Assembly (NCBI GenBank): GCA_036270095.1
Contig: DATBDE010000052.1
Location: forward strand, 1-32,202
Source: DATBDE01 sp036270095
Lineage (GTDB): Bacteria; Actinomycetota; Thermoleophilia; Solirubrobacterales; Solirubrobacteraceae
Length of the DNA stretch: 32,202 bases
Reading direction: 5' to 3'
Both the position numbers and the translations under genes were made by a program. Positions 22,526 through 30,576 of the stretch are shown piece by piece (the first letter of the stretch is position 1; every line of letters begins with the position of its first letter). The notes under the pieces were generated by a model, which was not told the origin of the DNA, did not search any database, and saw only the letters and a list, made by a program, of their open reading frames with translations.

Positions 22526-23959
22526 ATGTCCACCGCCCTCGCGTCTCTCTCCAACTTCATCGGCGGCGAGCCGGTTGCCACCGCCGACCACGAGCCCGTC
22601 GTCAATCCCGCCACGGGCGAGCCGATCGCCGAGGCGCCGCTGTCCGCGCGCGCCGACGTCGACCGGGCGGTGGCCGCGGCCCGCGGCGCGTTCCCGGCCT
22701 GGGCGGCCAAGACGCCGGGCGAGCGGGCGGAGGCGATGCTGGGGCTGGCCGACGCGCTCGAGGAGCGGACGGAGGAGCTCGCCCAGCTCGAGGCCACGAA
22801 CGCCGGCAAGCCGATCAACGCGTTCCGCGACGACGAGATCCCGTTCATGGTCGACAACCTGCGCTTCTTCGCGGGCGCGTCGCGCGTGCTCGAGGGCAAG
22901 GCCGCAGGCGAGTACCTGGAGGGCCACACCTCGTTCATCCGGCGCGAGCCCGTCGGCGTGATCGGCCAGATCGCGCCCTGGAACTACCCGCTGATGATGG
23001 CGGTGTGGAAGATCGGCCCGGCGCTGGCCACCGGGAACACGATCGTGCTCAAGCCGGCCGAGACCACGCCGGTGACCACCGTGCGGCTGGCCGAGATCGC
23101 GGCCGAGTTCCTGCCTGCCGGCGTGCTCAACGTGGTCTGCGGCCACGGCGACGTGGGCGAGCTCATCGTCGGCCACGACGACGTGGACATGGTCTCCATC
23201 ACCGGCTCGGTGGAGTCGGGCAAGCGGGTGGCCGAGGTGGCGTCGCAGAGCCTCAAGCGCGTGCACCTCGAGCTCGGCGGCAAGGCCCCGGTCGTGGTCT
23301 TCGACGACGCCGACATGGAGCTCGCCATGGAGACCATCGCCGGCACCGCCTATTACAACGCCGGCCAGGACTGCACCGCGGCCACGCGCGTGCTCGCGAG
23401 CAGCCGCGTGCACGACGACGTCGTCAACGGCCTGTCCGACCAGGCGCGCGGGCTCGTGCTCGGCGACACCCTCGCCGACGACACCACGCTCGGGCCGCTG
23501 AACTCCGACCGCCAGCGCCAGCGCGTCCAGGGCTTCCTCGAGCGCAAGCCGGCCGGCGCCGAAGTCGTGGTCGGCGGCCTGGCCCCCGACCTGCCCGGCT
23601 ACTTCCTCGAGCCCACGGTGGTCGCCGGGCTCGAGCAGAACGACGAGATGATCCAGCGCGAGATCTTCGGGCCCGTCATCACCGTCCAGCCCTTCAGCGA
23701 CGAGGGCCAGGCCATCGAGTGGGCCAACGGCACGCCGTACGGGCTGGCCAGCTCGGTGTGGACCCAGGACGTCGGCCGCGCCATGCGGGTGGCCAACGCG
23801 CTGCGCTTCGGCTGCGTGTGGATCAACGACCACATCCCGCTCGTCTCGGAGATGCCGCACGGCGGCTACAAGCAGTCCGGCTACGGCAAGGATCTCTCGA
23901 TGTACGCGCTCGAGGACTACACCGAGGTCAAGCACGTCATGGTCAATCTCGGGTCCTGA
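22526..23959 (+). CDS. Gamma-aminobutyraldehyde dehydrogenase-type ALDH
   Basis: 477 aa NAD(P)-dependent aldehyde dehydrogenase. Cofactor and catalytic marks: GQIAPWNYPLMMAVWKIGPA, ITGSVESGKRVAE, catalytic Glu in LELGGKAP, catalytic Cys in GQDCTAATRV. NAGQDCTAATR and the C-terminal NDHIPLVSEMPHGGYKQSGYGKD followed by EDYTEVKHVM are characteristic of the gamma-aminobutyraldehyde dehydrogenase group of polyamine/putrescine degradation. No putrescine transaminase or amine oxidase is adjacent. The start is ATG 22526, directly after a perfect inverted repeat. Divergent from GH15. Confidence 0.92.
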   Translation: MSTALASLSNFIGGEPVATADHEPVVNPATGEPIAEAPLSARADVDRAVAAARGAFPAWAAKTPGERAEAMLGLADALEERTEELAQLEATNAGKPINAFRDDEIPFMVDNLRFFAGASRVLEGKAAGEYLEGHTSFIRREPVGVIGQIAPWNYPLMMAVWKIGPALATGNTIVLKPAETTPVTTVRLAEIAAEFLPAGVLNVVCGHGDVGELIVGHDDVDMVSITGSVESGKRVAEVASQSLKRVHLELGGKAPVVVFDDADMELAMETIAGTAYYNAGQDCTAATRVLASSRVHDDVVNGLSDQARGLVLGDTLADDTTLGPLNSDRQRQRVQGFLERKPAGAEVVVGGLAPDLPGYFLEPTVVAGLEQNDEMIQREIFGPVITVQPFSDEGQAIEWANGTPYGLASSVWTQDVGRAMRVANALRFGCVWINDHIPLVSEMPHGGYKQSGYGKDLSMYALEDYTEVKHVMVNLGS

Positions 23960-24031
23960 CGGCCCAGGGGGGGTCGTGTAGGAATTCGGATAGACCGTAA
24001 CTTTCGCCCGGTTTGCCCGGTTAGAGTGGCC

Positions 24032-24038
24032 GGAGGAG
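24032..24038 (+). promoter_or_regulatory. Ribosome binding site for the sigma factor gene
   Basis: GGAGGAG, 10 nt before the GTG at 24049. It decides the GTG start of the sigma gene, since no ATG lies near the conserved N-terminus. Confidence 0.7.
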
Positions 24039-24048
24039 TCACCGCACT

Positions 24049-25596
24049 GTGGAAGCTTCAGCCCTTTCCGCCCCGCAGGCACACCGGCTCAGGATTTCGA
24101 TCTCGGCCCCCCTGCTGCGGCTGCGGTCCGATGAGCAGCTCGTGGCGCTGTTCCGGGCCGGCAACGAGGACGCCTTCCGCACCATCCACGACCGCTACCG
24201 CACACGGCTGTACGCGTACGTGCGGCAGATGCTCGGCGGGTCGAAGTCCGACGCCGAGGACGCGCTGCAGGACGTGTTCCTGCGCGCCTACAGCGCCCTG
24301 CGCGCCAATGGGCGCGAGATCGCGCTGCGCGCCTGGCTCTACCGGGTCGCCCACAACCGCTGCATCGACCAGCTGCGCCGCCCGGTGCCGCAGGCCGCCG
24401 ACGTCTTCGATGTCTCGCGCACGCCGGTCGCGGACGACCCGTCGGCCGCGACCGAGCGGCGCGAGGAGCTGCGTCGGCTGGTCGAGGACGTCGGCCGCCT
24501 GCCCGAGCAGCAGCGCTCGGTGCTGCTCATGCGCGAGATGGAGGGCCTCTCCTACGCCGACCTCGCCGCCGCGTTGGACATCAGCATCCCCGCGGTGAAG
24601 TCGCTGCTCGTGCGGGCGCGCATCGGCCTCGTGCAGGCGGCCGAGGCCCGCGACACCGCGTGCTTCGACGTGCGCCTGGACCTGGCCGCGGCCCACGGGC
24701 GCGGGGTCCGCGCCAACGGTCGGGCGCGCCGCCATCTCCGTGACTGCGCCGGATGCCGGGCCTACCGTGGCGAGCTGCGGGGCCGGCAGAAGGCGCTCGC
24801 CGGGCTCAGCCCGGTCGCCGGCGCTGGACCTCTGTCCGTGCTGGCCCAGCTGGTGGGCGGCAGCGGCGCCGCGGGCGGCGGCGCCGTCGCCGGCGGCGGT
24901 GGCGCCGTGGTCGGCGGAGGCGCCGCGGCGGCGTCGGCCACCAAGCTGGCGATCGTCGTGGGCGCCGCGGTGGTCACCGCGGGCGGGGCCGTCGAGGTGC
25001 GCAGCCAGCTCGACCGGCCCGTCCACGTGCGGGCGCATCCCTCGCACGTGATCGCCGCCGCGCCGCGCAAGGCGCCCGCGGCGCCGACGACGACGTCCGT
25101 CCCCCTCGCGGGGACGCAGCGCCCGGCTGCGACCACGGGCGCGCGGGCCATCACCGCGGCGACGCCGACGCCGGTCCACGCGCACCGCCGCAAGGCGCTG
25201 GACAAGGCCACCGTCGTCGACCCGGCGGACCGGCGCCCCGACATCGTGGCGCCCGGGCCGAACGACGAGGCGACGGTCGTGAGCTCCACCGGGACCGCGC
25301 CGGCCAGCTCGACCTCGACCACGACGCCGGTCACGCGCCAGGTGCCGAGCGCAGTCGACAGCGTCCCCAAGGTCCTCCCGGCGACGCCGCCGTCGGCCCA
25401 GGCCCAGGCCCCGCCCAGGCCGGCCACGCCCTCGACGGCGGCGACGACGCCGGCCACGACGGGCGCGTCGTCGAGCGGCAGCACGAGTACCCAGACCGCG
25501 TCCGGCAGCGGCACCGCCAGCGGCGCGACCGCCACCGGCGCCACCTCGGGCGCGACGGACACGGGCACGGGGACCGGCACCGCCGGCGGCGGCTAG
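24049..25596 (+). CDS. ECF sigma factor fused to zinc finger, TM helix and long extracytoplasmic tail
   Basis: 515 aa. Region 2 is about 30-110 (DAEDALQDVFLRAYSAL, then WLYRVAHNRCIDQLRR). Region 4 is about 140-200 (LPEQQRSVLLMREMEGLSYA, then ISIPAVKSLLVRAR). Residues 229-236 hold H-L-R-D-C-A-G-C, the H-x3-C-x2-C core of anti-sigma zinc fingers, with C205 and H216 just before. After a Gly/Ala linker (264-296) a TM helix follows at about 297-316 (ATKLAIVVGAAVVTAGG). The last 200 residues are Thr/Ser/Ala/Pro/Gly-rich and low complexity. Sigma and anti-sigma-like parts are thus on one chain, which should tether the sigma factor to the membrane. No separate anti-sigma gene is adjacent. The 3' codons overlap no other gene; the Leu-type dehydrogenase follows closely. 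Confidence 0.9.
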   Translation: MEASALSAPQAHRLRISISAPLLRLRSDEQLVALFRAGNEDAFRTIHDRYRTRLYAYVRQMLGGSKSDAEDALQDVFLRAYSALRANGREIALRAWLYRVAHNRCIDQLRRPVPQAADVFDVSRTPVADDPSAATERREELRRLVEDVGRLPEQQRSVLLMREMEGLSYADLAAALDISIPAVKSLLVRARIGLVQAAEARDTACFDVRLDLAAAHGRGVRANGRARRHLRDCAGCRAYRGELRGRQKALAGLSPVAGAGPLSVLAQLVGGSGAAGGGAVAGGGGAVVGGGAAAASATKLAIVVGAAVVTAGGAVEVRSQLDRPVHVRAHPSHVIAAAPRKAPAAPTTTSVPLAGTQRPAATTGARAITAATPTPVHAHRRKALDKATVVDPADRRPDIVAPGPNDEATVVSSTGTAPASSTSTTTPVTRQVPSAVDSVPKVLPATPPSAQAQAPPRPATPSTAATTPATTGASSSGSTSTQTASGSGTASGATATGATSGATDTGTGTGTAGGG

Positions 25597-25606
25597 ATTC
25601 CGTCGC

Positions 25607-26695
25607 ATCCCCGATCGCTACCTCGCCACCCTCGACCACGAAGAGCTGCTCGTCCTGCGCGGCCAGCGGTCCGGGCTCTATTCGATCATCGCCGTGCACT
25701 CGACCGCCCGCGGCCCGGCGCTGGGGGGCTGTCGCATGTGGTCCTACGTGGACTCGCGCTCGGCCGTGCGCGACGCCTTGCGGCTGTCGCGCGCGATGAC
25801 CTTCAAGTCCGCCGTCGCCGGCCTCCCGCTGGGCGGCGGCAAGGGCGTGATCATGATCCCCGAGGCCACGCCGGCGCTGTCTTCGCGACGGCGCAAGGCC
25901 GCGCTGCTCGACTTCGCCGACACGGTCGCCCGCTTCGAGGGCCGCTACATCACCGCCGAGGACGTCGGCGTCTCCTCCCGCGACATGGCCGTGATGGCCG
26001 AGCGCACCCGTTATGTCACCGGGCTCTCGCGCCGGCGCGGCGGCTCGGGCGACCCCAGCCCCTACACCGCCCAGGGCGTCGAGGAGGCCATCCGGGTGGG
26101 CTGCGAGCGGGTCTTCGGCACCGGCGACCTCAAGGACCGGACCATCGCCGTGCTCGGGCTCGGGCACGTGGGCGCGCGGCTCGCCCGCGGGTGCGCCCGC
26201 GCCGGGGCCAAGTTGTTGGTCTCCGACATCGACGGCGCCAAGCGCTCCGTCGTCCGCGAGCTCGACGCCGACTGGGTCGACCCGGCGCACGCGCTGTTCG
26301 CCGACGCCGACGTGGTCGCGCCCTGCGCGCTCGGGGGCGTGCTCGACCACGAGTCGATCCCGCGCCTGCGCTGCGCCGTGATCGCCGGCTCGGCCAACAA
26401 CCAGCTCGCCGAGGAGAGCCTGGCCGACCTCCTGCGCGCCCAGGGGATCCTGGGGGCGCCCGACTTCGTGGCCAACGCCGGCGGGATCATCAACGTGGCC
26501 ACCGAGCTCGACCGCGGCGGCTATGACCCCAAGCGCGCTCGCGAGCGGGTGCGCGGCATCCGCGACACGCTCAAGGAGATCTTCGACGAGGCCGACCGGA
26601 CCGGGACTACGCCGCTGACCGCGGCGATGCTGCTGGCACGGCGGCGGCTCGGGGAGACGGTGCGGGCACCGCGGACGCGACCGGCTCGAGGCTGA
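25607..26695 (+). CDS. Glu/Leu/Phe/Val dehydrogenase
   Basis: NAD-dependent amino-acid dehydrogenase of the leucine/phenylalanine/valine type, deaminating a branched or aromatic amino acid. Marks: ARGPALGGCRMW, MTFKSAVAGLPLGGGKGVI with the catalytic Lys in GGGK, EDVGVSSRDM, Rossmann motif LGLGHVGARLARG, and NAGGIINV. The conserved N-terminal strand-helix (YLATLDHEELLVLRGQRSGL) reads in frame from 25616, but no ATG, GTG or TTG lies before it; the first canonical start is GTG 25694, which would cut about 29 family residues. I extend to ATC 25607 as a possible non-canonical start. A base error is equally possible. Starts 11 bp after the sigma stop. The last 89 bp are antisense to the molybdoenzyme gene. 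Confidence 0.88.
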   Translation: MPDRYLATLDHEELLVLRGQRSGLYSIIAVHSTARGPALGGCRMWSYVDSRSAVRDALRLSRAMTFKSAVAGLPLGGGKGVIMIPEATPALSSRRRKAALLDFADTVARFEGRYITAEDVGVSSRDMAVMAERTRYVTGLSRRRGGSGDPSPYTAQGVEEAIRVGCERVFGTGDLKDRTIAVLGLGHVGARLARGCARAGAKLLVSDIDGAKRSVVRELDADWVDPAHALFADADVVAPCALGGVLDHESIPRLRCAVIAGSANNQLAEESLADLLRAQGILGAPDFVANAGGIINVATELDRGGYDPKRARERVRGIRDTLKEIFDEADRTGTTPLTAAMLLARRRLGETVRAPRTRPARG

Positions 26696-28817
26696 CCGGG
26701 ATCCCGTTGAGGAACGCCATGCCGGCCAGGGGCTCGAGGTCCTCGGGCTCGGCGGACGTGAGCAGGTTGACGTTCACGCCGCCGGCCGCGTTGGCCAGCG
26801 ACCAGCCGCCGCGATGGCCCCAGCCGTGCGGGAGCGCGACGGTGCCCGGGGTCATGTCTTCGGTCACCAGCACCGGCACCTCGACGGCGCCGGACTTGCT
26901 GGCCACGCGCGCCGTGTCGCCGTCGGCCAGGCCGTGGGCCTCGGCGTCGTCGGGGTGCACGCGCAGGGCGTGGGTGCGCCCGCCGCGCATGAGCAGCTCG
27001 GCGTTGTGCATCCACGAGTTGTGCGACCGCAGCTCGCGCAGCCCGATGAGCCGCAGCGGACGGTCGGGGTCGTCCTCGTGGCCGGCGGCGTCCAGGCGGC
27101 TAAGCTCGGCCACGATCGCCGGCGGGTCCAGGTGCACGCGCCCGTCGCGGTGGCGGACCTTCTCGCGCAGCACGCCGGTGGCGACGTGGGCCGACGTGAC
27201 CAGGCCGTGCGGGCGGCGCTTCAGGGCGCGGATGCTCAGGCGGCCGGGGCCGGTGCGCAGCAGCAGGTCGAGGATCTGCTTGGGCTTGAGGCGCAGGCCG
27301 AGCTCGCCCAGGCGCCGCAGGCGCCGCTCCGAGTAGGGCGCCACGCCGATGCGCTTGGCGATGGCGTCGATGATCTGCCACTCGTCACGGGCCTCGCCCG
27401 CCGGGGCGACCACGGGGTCGGAGTACTGCACGAACGGGGTGGTGTAGAAGCCCAGGAAGGCCAGCGGCACGTCCTCGCGCTCGAGCCACGTGGTCGCGGG
27501 CAGCACGTAGTCGGCGTGGCGGTTGGTCTCGTTGACGTAGAGGTCGAGCGAGACCATGAGCTCCACCTGCTCGAGCGCCTCCTCGAGCGCGTCGCCGTCG
27601 GGCACCGACAGCACCGGGTTGCCGGCGCTGACGAAGAAGGCGCGGACCTGCCGCTCCCCCGGCGTCGTGATCTCGCGCGGCATCAGCGCCGCCGGCATGG
27701 CACCGATGACGTCGGGGAAGTCGCCGAAGCGCGAGCGCTCGGCTCCGTAGGTGTCCAGGCCGGTCTGCTCGGCCACGTCGTCGAGCGCGACCGCCGGGCG
27801 TCCGAACACGGCGCCGCCGGGGCGGTCCAGGTTGCCGGTGACGGCGTTGAGCGCGTCGATGAGGTGGGCGACCAGCGTGCCGAAGCGGCCCAGGCACGAG
27901 CCGGTGCGGCCGTACACCGCCGCCGAGGGCGCGGCGGCGAGGTCGCGGGCGAGCGCCCGCACGTCCTCGGCGGGGACGCCGGTGCGCTCCTCCGTGGCCT
28001 CGGGCGGGTGCTGGGCGGCGGCCGCGCGGAGGGCGCCGGCGCCCGTGGTCGTGCGGGCGAGCGCCTCCTCGTCGGCCAGGCCCTCGTCGAAGAGCACGTG
28101 CAGCAGCGAGAGCAGCAGCCAGGCGTCGCCGTCCGGGCGCACGGCCACGTGCTCGTGGGCGCGCGCGGTCTCGGTGCGCCGCGGGTCGACCACGATCACG
28201 CGCCCGCCGCGGCCGACGATCGCGTTGAGCTGGTCGCGCACGCGCGGCGCCGTGAGCACCGACCCGTGCGAGACCAGCGGGTTGGCTCCGAGCATGAGCA
28301 GGAAGTCCGTGCGCTGCAGGTCGGGGATGGGGATCACCACGGGCGATCCGTAGAGCAGTGCGCTGGCCGCGAAGCGGTTGGCGACATCCTGCGAGGAGGC
28401 GGTCCAGTAGTGCGGCGTGCCCACCGCGTCGAGGAAGCCCTTGACCCACAGCGTGTGCGAGTACGAGAAGGCGGCCGGATTCCCCATGTACCAGCCCACC
28501 GCTGCCGGGCCGTGGCGGTCGAGGATCGTCCCCAGGCGCGCGCCGATGTCGTCGAGCGCGTCGTCCCAGGACACGCGCTCGAAGCTCCCATCGGGGCGCT
28601 TGCGCAGCGGGTGCGTGACCCGATCGGGATCGTTCTGCACGTCGAGCATCGCGATGCCCTTGGGGCACGCATAGCCGCGCGAGAGCGCATGGTCAGGGTC
28701 GGGCCGGAGCTTGACCACGCGCTCGCCCTCGACGGTGGCGACCATGCCGCAGTGCGCCTCGCAGATGCGGCAGAACGTCACCTTCTTTTCCGGCTGTGAC
28801 GGCACATGTCGGCTCAT
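26607..28817 (-). CDS. Molybdopterin-dependent oxidoreductase with [4Fe-4S] cluster
   Basis: 736 aa from ATG 28817, a BisC/Nap/Fdh-like molybdoenzyme. The N-terminal cluster motif is complete: C16, C19, C23 and C51 (CRICEAHC, then YACPKG). Next come the guanine-dinucleotide domains: WDDALDDIGARLG, WYMGNPAAFSYSHTLW, LLMLGANPLVSHGS and VIVVDPRRTETA. The C-terminal cofactor-binding domain includes LRSHNSWMHN, GLADGDTARVASKSG and the histidine-rich LPHGWGHRGGWS. No twin-arginine signal, so cytoplasmic. The Mo-ligand residue probably lies near YWTASSQDVANRF (Ser rather than Cys), but this is a guess. No partner subunits or chaperone gene are adjacent, so it may work alone. Substrate unknown. Overlaps the Leu-type dehydrogenase by 89 bp at the 3' end. 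Confidence 0.92.
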   Translation of the reverse strand: MSRHVPSQPEKKVTFCRICEAHCGMVATVEGERVVKLRPDPDHALSRGYACPKGIAMLDVQNDPDRVTHPLRKRPDGSFERVSWDDALDDIGARLGTILDRHGPAAVGWYMGNPAAFSYSHTLWVKGFLDAVGTPHYWTASSQDVANRFAASALLYGSPVVIPIPDLQRTDFLLMLGANPLVSHGSVLTAPRVRDQLNAIVGRGGRVIVVDPRRTETARAHEHVAVRPDGDAWLLLSLLHVLFDEGLADEEALARTTTGAGALRAAAAQHPPEATEERTGVPAEDVRALARDLAAAPSAAVYGRTGSCLGRFGTLVAHLIDALNAVTGNLDRPGGAVFGRPAVALDDVAEQTGLDTYGAERSRFGDFPDVIGAMPAALMPREITTPGERQVRAFFVSAGNPVLSVPDGDALEEALEQVELMVSLDLYVNETNRHADYVLPATTWLEREDVPLAFLGFYTTPFVQYSDPVVAPAGEARDEWQIIDAIAKRIGVAPYSERRLRRLGELGLRLKPKQILDLLLRTGPGRLSIRALKRRPHGLVTSAHVATGVLREKVRHRDGRVHLDPPAIVAELSRLDAAGHEDDPDRPLRLIGLRELRSHNSWMHNAELLMRGGRTHALRVHPDDAEAHGLADGDTARVASKSGAVEVPVLVTEDMTPGTVALPHGWGHRGGWSLANAAGGVNVNLLTSAEPEDLEPLAGMAFLNGIPVSLEPVASAVPAPSPRAAAVPAASPRSAA

Positions 28818-29133
28818 GCCGTCAACCCTACGGCTAGAGGGAAATGCGGCCCCTCGCTGGCCCTCCGACGCCGCTCCGTGACTGCCCATGCTCACGCGTT
28901 CGTGAGCATTTCGTGAGCATCCTCCGACGCCGCGGCCCAGACGGACGGCGGCGCACCCCAAAAGGGACCGCCCCCGCGCTCCACGGCTGCCCTTTCGGAG
29001 CTCGCGCCCGGTGCGAGGCGGGCCTTTACTCGCCGAAAGGAGTCACGGCTGAGCTGCACCGGCGTCCGTTTGCGCGACCCTGCGGTGCGTGAGAGACTTC
29101 CCGCAGCGGAGGTGTCGGAAAAAGGAGACCCAC
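28818..29133. promoter_or_regulatory. Long intergenic region with repeated CGTGAGCAT motif
   Basis: A 316-bp non-coding stretch between the divergent molybdoenzyme and small secreted protein genes. It holds CCTCCGACGCCGC twice (28862-28874 and 28921-28933), the perfect dyad ATGCTCACG-CGTT-CGTGAGCAT (28888-28909), and a further direct copy CGTGAGCAT (28912-28920) exactly 11 bp after the previous one. The remainder shows no clear gene; an 82-codon ORF here is Arg/Pro-rich and unconvincing. Confidence 0.6.
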
Positions 29134-29349
29134 ATGAGGCGCATCGTCCTCGTGGCTGTTCTCGCAGCAGGAACGGTCGGCGGAACGGCGGTCCCGGCAG
29201 CCGCAGACTTCCCCGAGCAGCCGAATGGCCATGTCGCCAACGGCTGCAACGCGATCGTCAACCGGTCCGCCGCGACCACCGCCCCGCGCTCGGCCACTGC
29301 AATCAACATCGTCGTTCCGCTGCTCAACGACGCCTGCTTCGGGGCCTGA
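29134..29349 (+). CDS. Small secreted protein (71 aa)
   Basis: Start at ATG 29134 with a strong ribosome site (AAAGGAGA about 7 bp upstream); a longer in-frame start at 29089 lacks one. Signal peptide at 1-25 (RRIVLVAVLAAGTVGG, cleavage likely after VPAAA), giving a mature peptide of about 46 aa (DFPEQPNGHVANGCNAIVNR ...) with two cysteines, C38 and C68 by count, suitable for one disulfide. Not recognised; similar tiny exported proteins occur in soil actinobacteria. It has its own strong terminator, so it looks like a single-gene transcript. Confidence 0.75.
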   Translation: MRRIVLVAVLAAGTVGGTAVPAAADFPEQPNGHVANGCNAIVNRSAATTAPRSATAINIVVPLLNDACFGA

Positions 29350-29357
29350 CCCGCTTT

Positions 29358-29400
29358 TCGCAGAGGCCGCCCGGACTCACCCCGGTCGCGGCCTCTGCGA
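29358..29400 (+). terminator. Terminator stem-loop after the small secreted protein
   Basis: TCGCAGAGGCCGC (29358-29370) and GCGGCCTCTGCGA (29388-29400), perfect 13-bp arms with a 17-nt loop, beginning 9 bp after the stop at 29349. No clean U-tract follows. The stem is symmetric, so it may also stop the remnant transcript from the other side. Confidence 0.75.
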
Positions 29401-29450
29401 TCCCTTGCGCCCGGGCTCGGCGGCTTCACACCTAGGGTGCCAGCGGGCCG

Positions 29451-30052
29451 CTATCGCTTGGAGAGGGTTGGGTGCCAGCGCCACGCGCGACGGAACCCGC
29501 CCTCTTCGGACTCCGCGACCGTAATCGCCCAGAACTCACCGCGATCGGGCTCGATCAAGGTGTTGTCGTACTGCTGGTCAACGGCAAGTGGTAGATCCGC
29601 TCGCCAGAGTCTCGCGCGATGTTGCACTTGATCCGCGGATAGTCCTCCAACGGCATTTGCTCTTCGACGGTGATGTTGAGTTGCTGGCGAACTCGTGCGC
29701 CCTGTCAGAAAGTGTCGTCGTGGTCACGAACGTCCCGAACACACCAGCGTCCGGGTACTCGCTGCGAGCAGCGACCACTGTCCCAAAGAGCTGGAAGACG
29801 TGCTTCTCGTGGATCGTCTTGTGCATCGCCAACCACTTGCACTGGACCACCTCGATGTCACCGTCTGCGAAGCACAAGAGGTCCCGCCCGAGATCGTCGA
29901 GCCCGGCGATAATGCCTTGGTAGGTGACGCGCCAGCCGTCGCGCTCGCGCCGGTCGCCGAAGCAGATCACCCCCGCCACCGGCGGCGGGGTCGCGTTCGG
30001 AAAACACGAGGTCACGGTCGACGTAAAGCCGGTACGGCGACGTCTCGTTCAA
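29451..30052 (-). pseudogene. Decayed PD-(D/E)XK-type nuclease (restriction endonuclease-like)
   Basis: Pieces of one protein read in three or four successive frames. N-terminal piece from TTG 30052: NETSPYRLYVDRDLVFSERD. Middle piece: GVICFGDRRERDGWRVTYQG ... DLLCFADGDIEVVQCKWLAM, then HKTIHEKHVFQLFGTVVAAR and FVTTTTLSDRAHEFA. The D...E-V-V-Q-C-K stretch looks like a (D/E)-x-(Q/E)xK nuclease core. Third piece: NITVEEQMPLEDYPRIKCNI, ARDSGERIYHLP. Fourth piece: DQQYDNTLIEPDRGEFWAIT then FRRAWRWHPTLSKR to TAG at 29451. Shifts fall near 29990, 29672 and 29568. GC is lower than in the flanks. Divergent from the integrase remnant. Confidence 0.72.
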
Positions 30053-30090
30053 GCACCTGCGCGCTGCGGTGCGCCCGTTCCGCCTAAACT

Positions 30091-30544
30091 AAGTCGTCGC
30101 GGTCGCGACGCACGGTCGCGCTCGACCCCACGACTCTTCGATGCTCTTCGCCGACCAGCTCGGCGGCCCGATCTACCCCCAACGGCTCTCTGAGCGGTTC
30201 AGCGCCCACCGCAAGGCGGCCAAGATCCCGGTCGGCCGCTGCACACACTCCGCCACACGGCAGCGACACTGGCGCTCACGTCGCGCGTACCGGTCCACAT
30301 CGTCGGCGCCCGCCTCGGCGACCGACCCGAGCAGATCCTGAAGACCTACGCCCACTTGCTGCCGCAGTCCGACGAGCTGGTCGCCGAGCGGGTCGCGGCG
30401 GTGCTGGCGGTCGGTAACGCGCAAGCGCGCGCGCTCGACGCAGTAGGACCAAGCGTCGTGGAAACGGGGGACCGCGGTGTACCTCGTCACGAGCAGTCTC
30501 GGACCGGCGGGCGCCGCGCGGTGGTCGTGCGCGTGTGCCAGATA
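30091..30544 (+). pseudogene. Tyrosine recombinase (integrase) remnant
   Basis: Plus strand. A fragment KSSRSRRTVALDPTTLR (30091-30138) is joined, with a likely internal deletion, to LFADQLGGPIYPQRLSERFS then HRKAAKIPVG (30141-30237). After a one-base shift near 30238 it continues LHTLRHTAATLAL, VHIVGARLGDRP, EQILKTYAHLLP. The R-H-x-x, later H/R and the active tyrosine (TYAHLLP) of phage-type integrases are readable, but the N-terminal domains are missing. The reading frame runs on to 30580, although the last bases form a hairpin belonging to the next gene. Together with the nuclease remnant it marks an old mobile insertion. Confidence 0.8.
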
Positions 30545-30570
30545 CGGCGCGGCCGACCCGGGCCGCGCCG
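30545..30570 (-). terminator. Terminator stem-loop of the collagen-like gene
   Basis: CGGCGCGGCC-GACCCG-GGCCGCGCCG, perfect 10-bp GC arms with a 6-nt loop, starting 7 bp beyond the collagen-like stop (30577, minus strand). No strong U-tract. Confidence 0.65.
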
Positions 30571-30576
30571 GGATTT

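Noticed and set aside
20308..24000. 1230-codon plus-strand open frame
   Set aside because: Antisense shadow of GH15 and SCP2 and off-frame shadow of the dehydrogenase; no recognisable domain.
20996..24082. 1028-codon minus-strand open frame
   Set aside because: Antisense shadow of the dehydrogenase, continuing off frame in GH15.
28888..28920. CRISPR-like or LexA-box array
   Set aside because: Only three half-sites, no spacer pattern, and the motif does not match the actinobacterial SOS box.
28844..29092. 82-codon plus-strand ORF in the intergenic repeat region
   Set aside because: Arg/Pro/Cys-rich, no ribosome site, runs through regulatory repeats.
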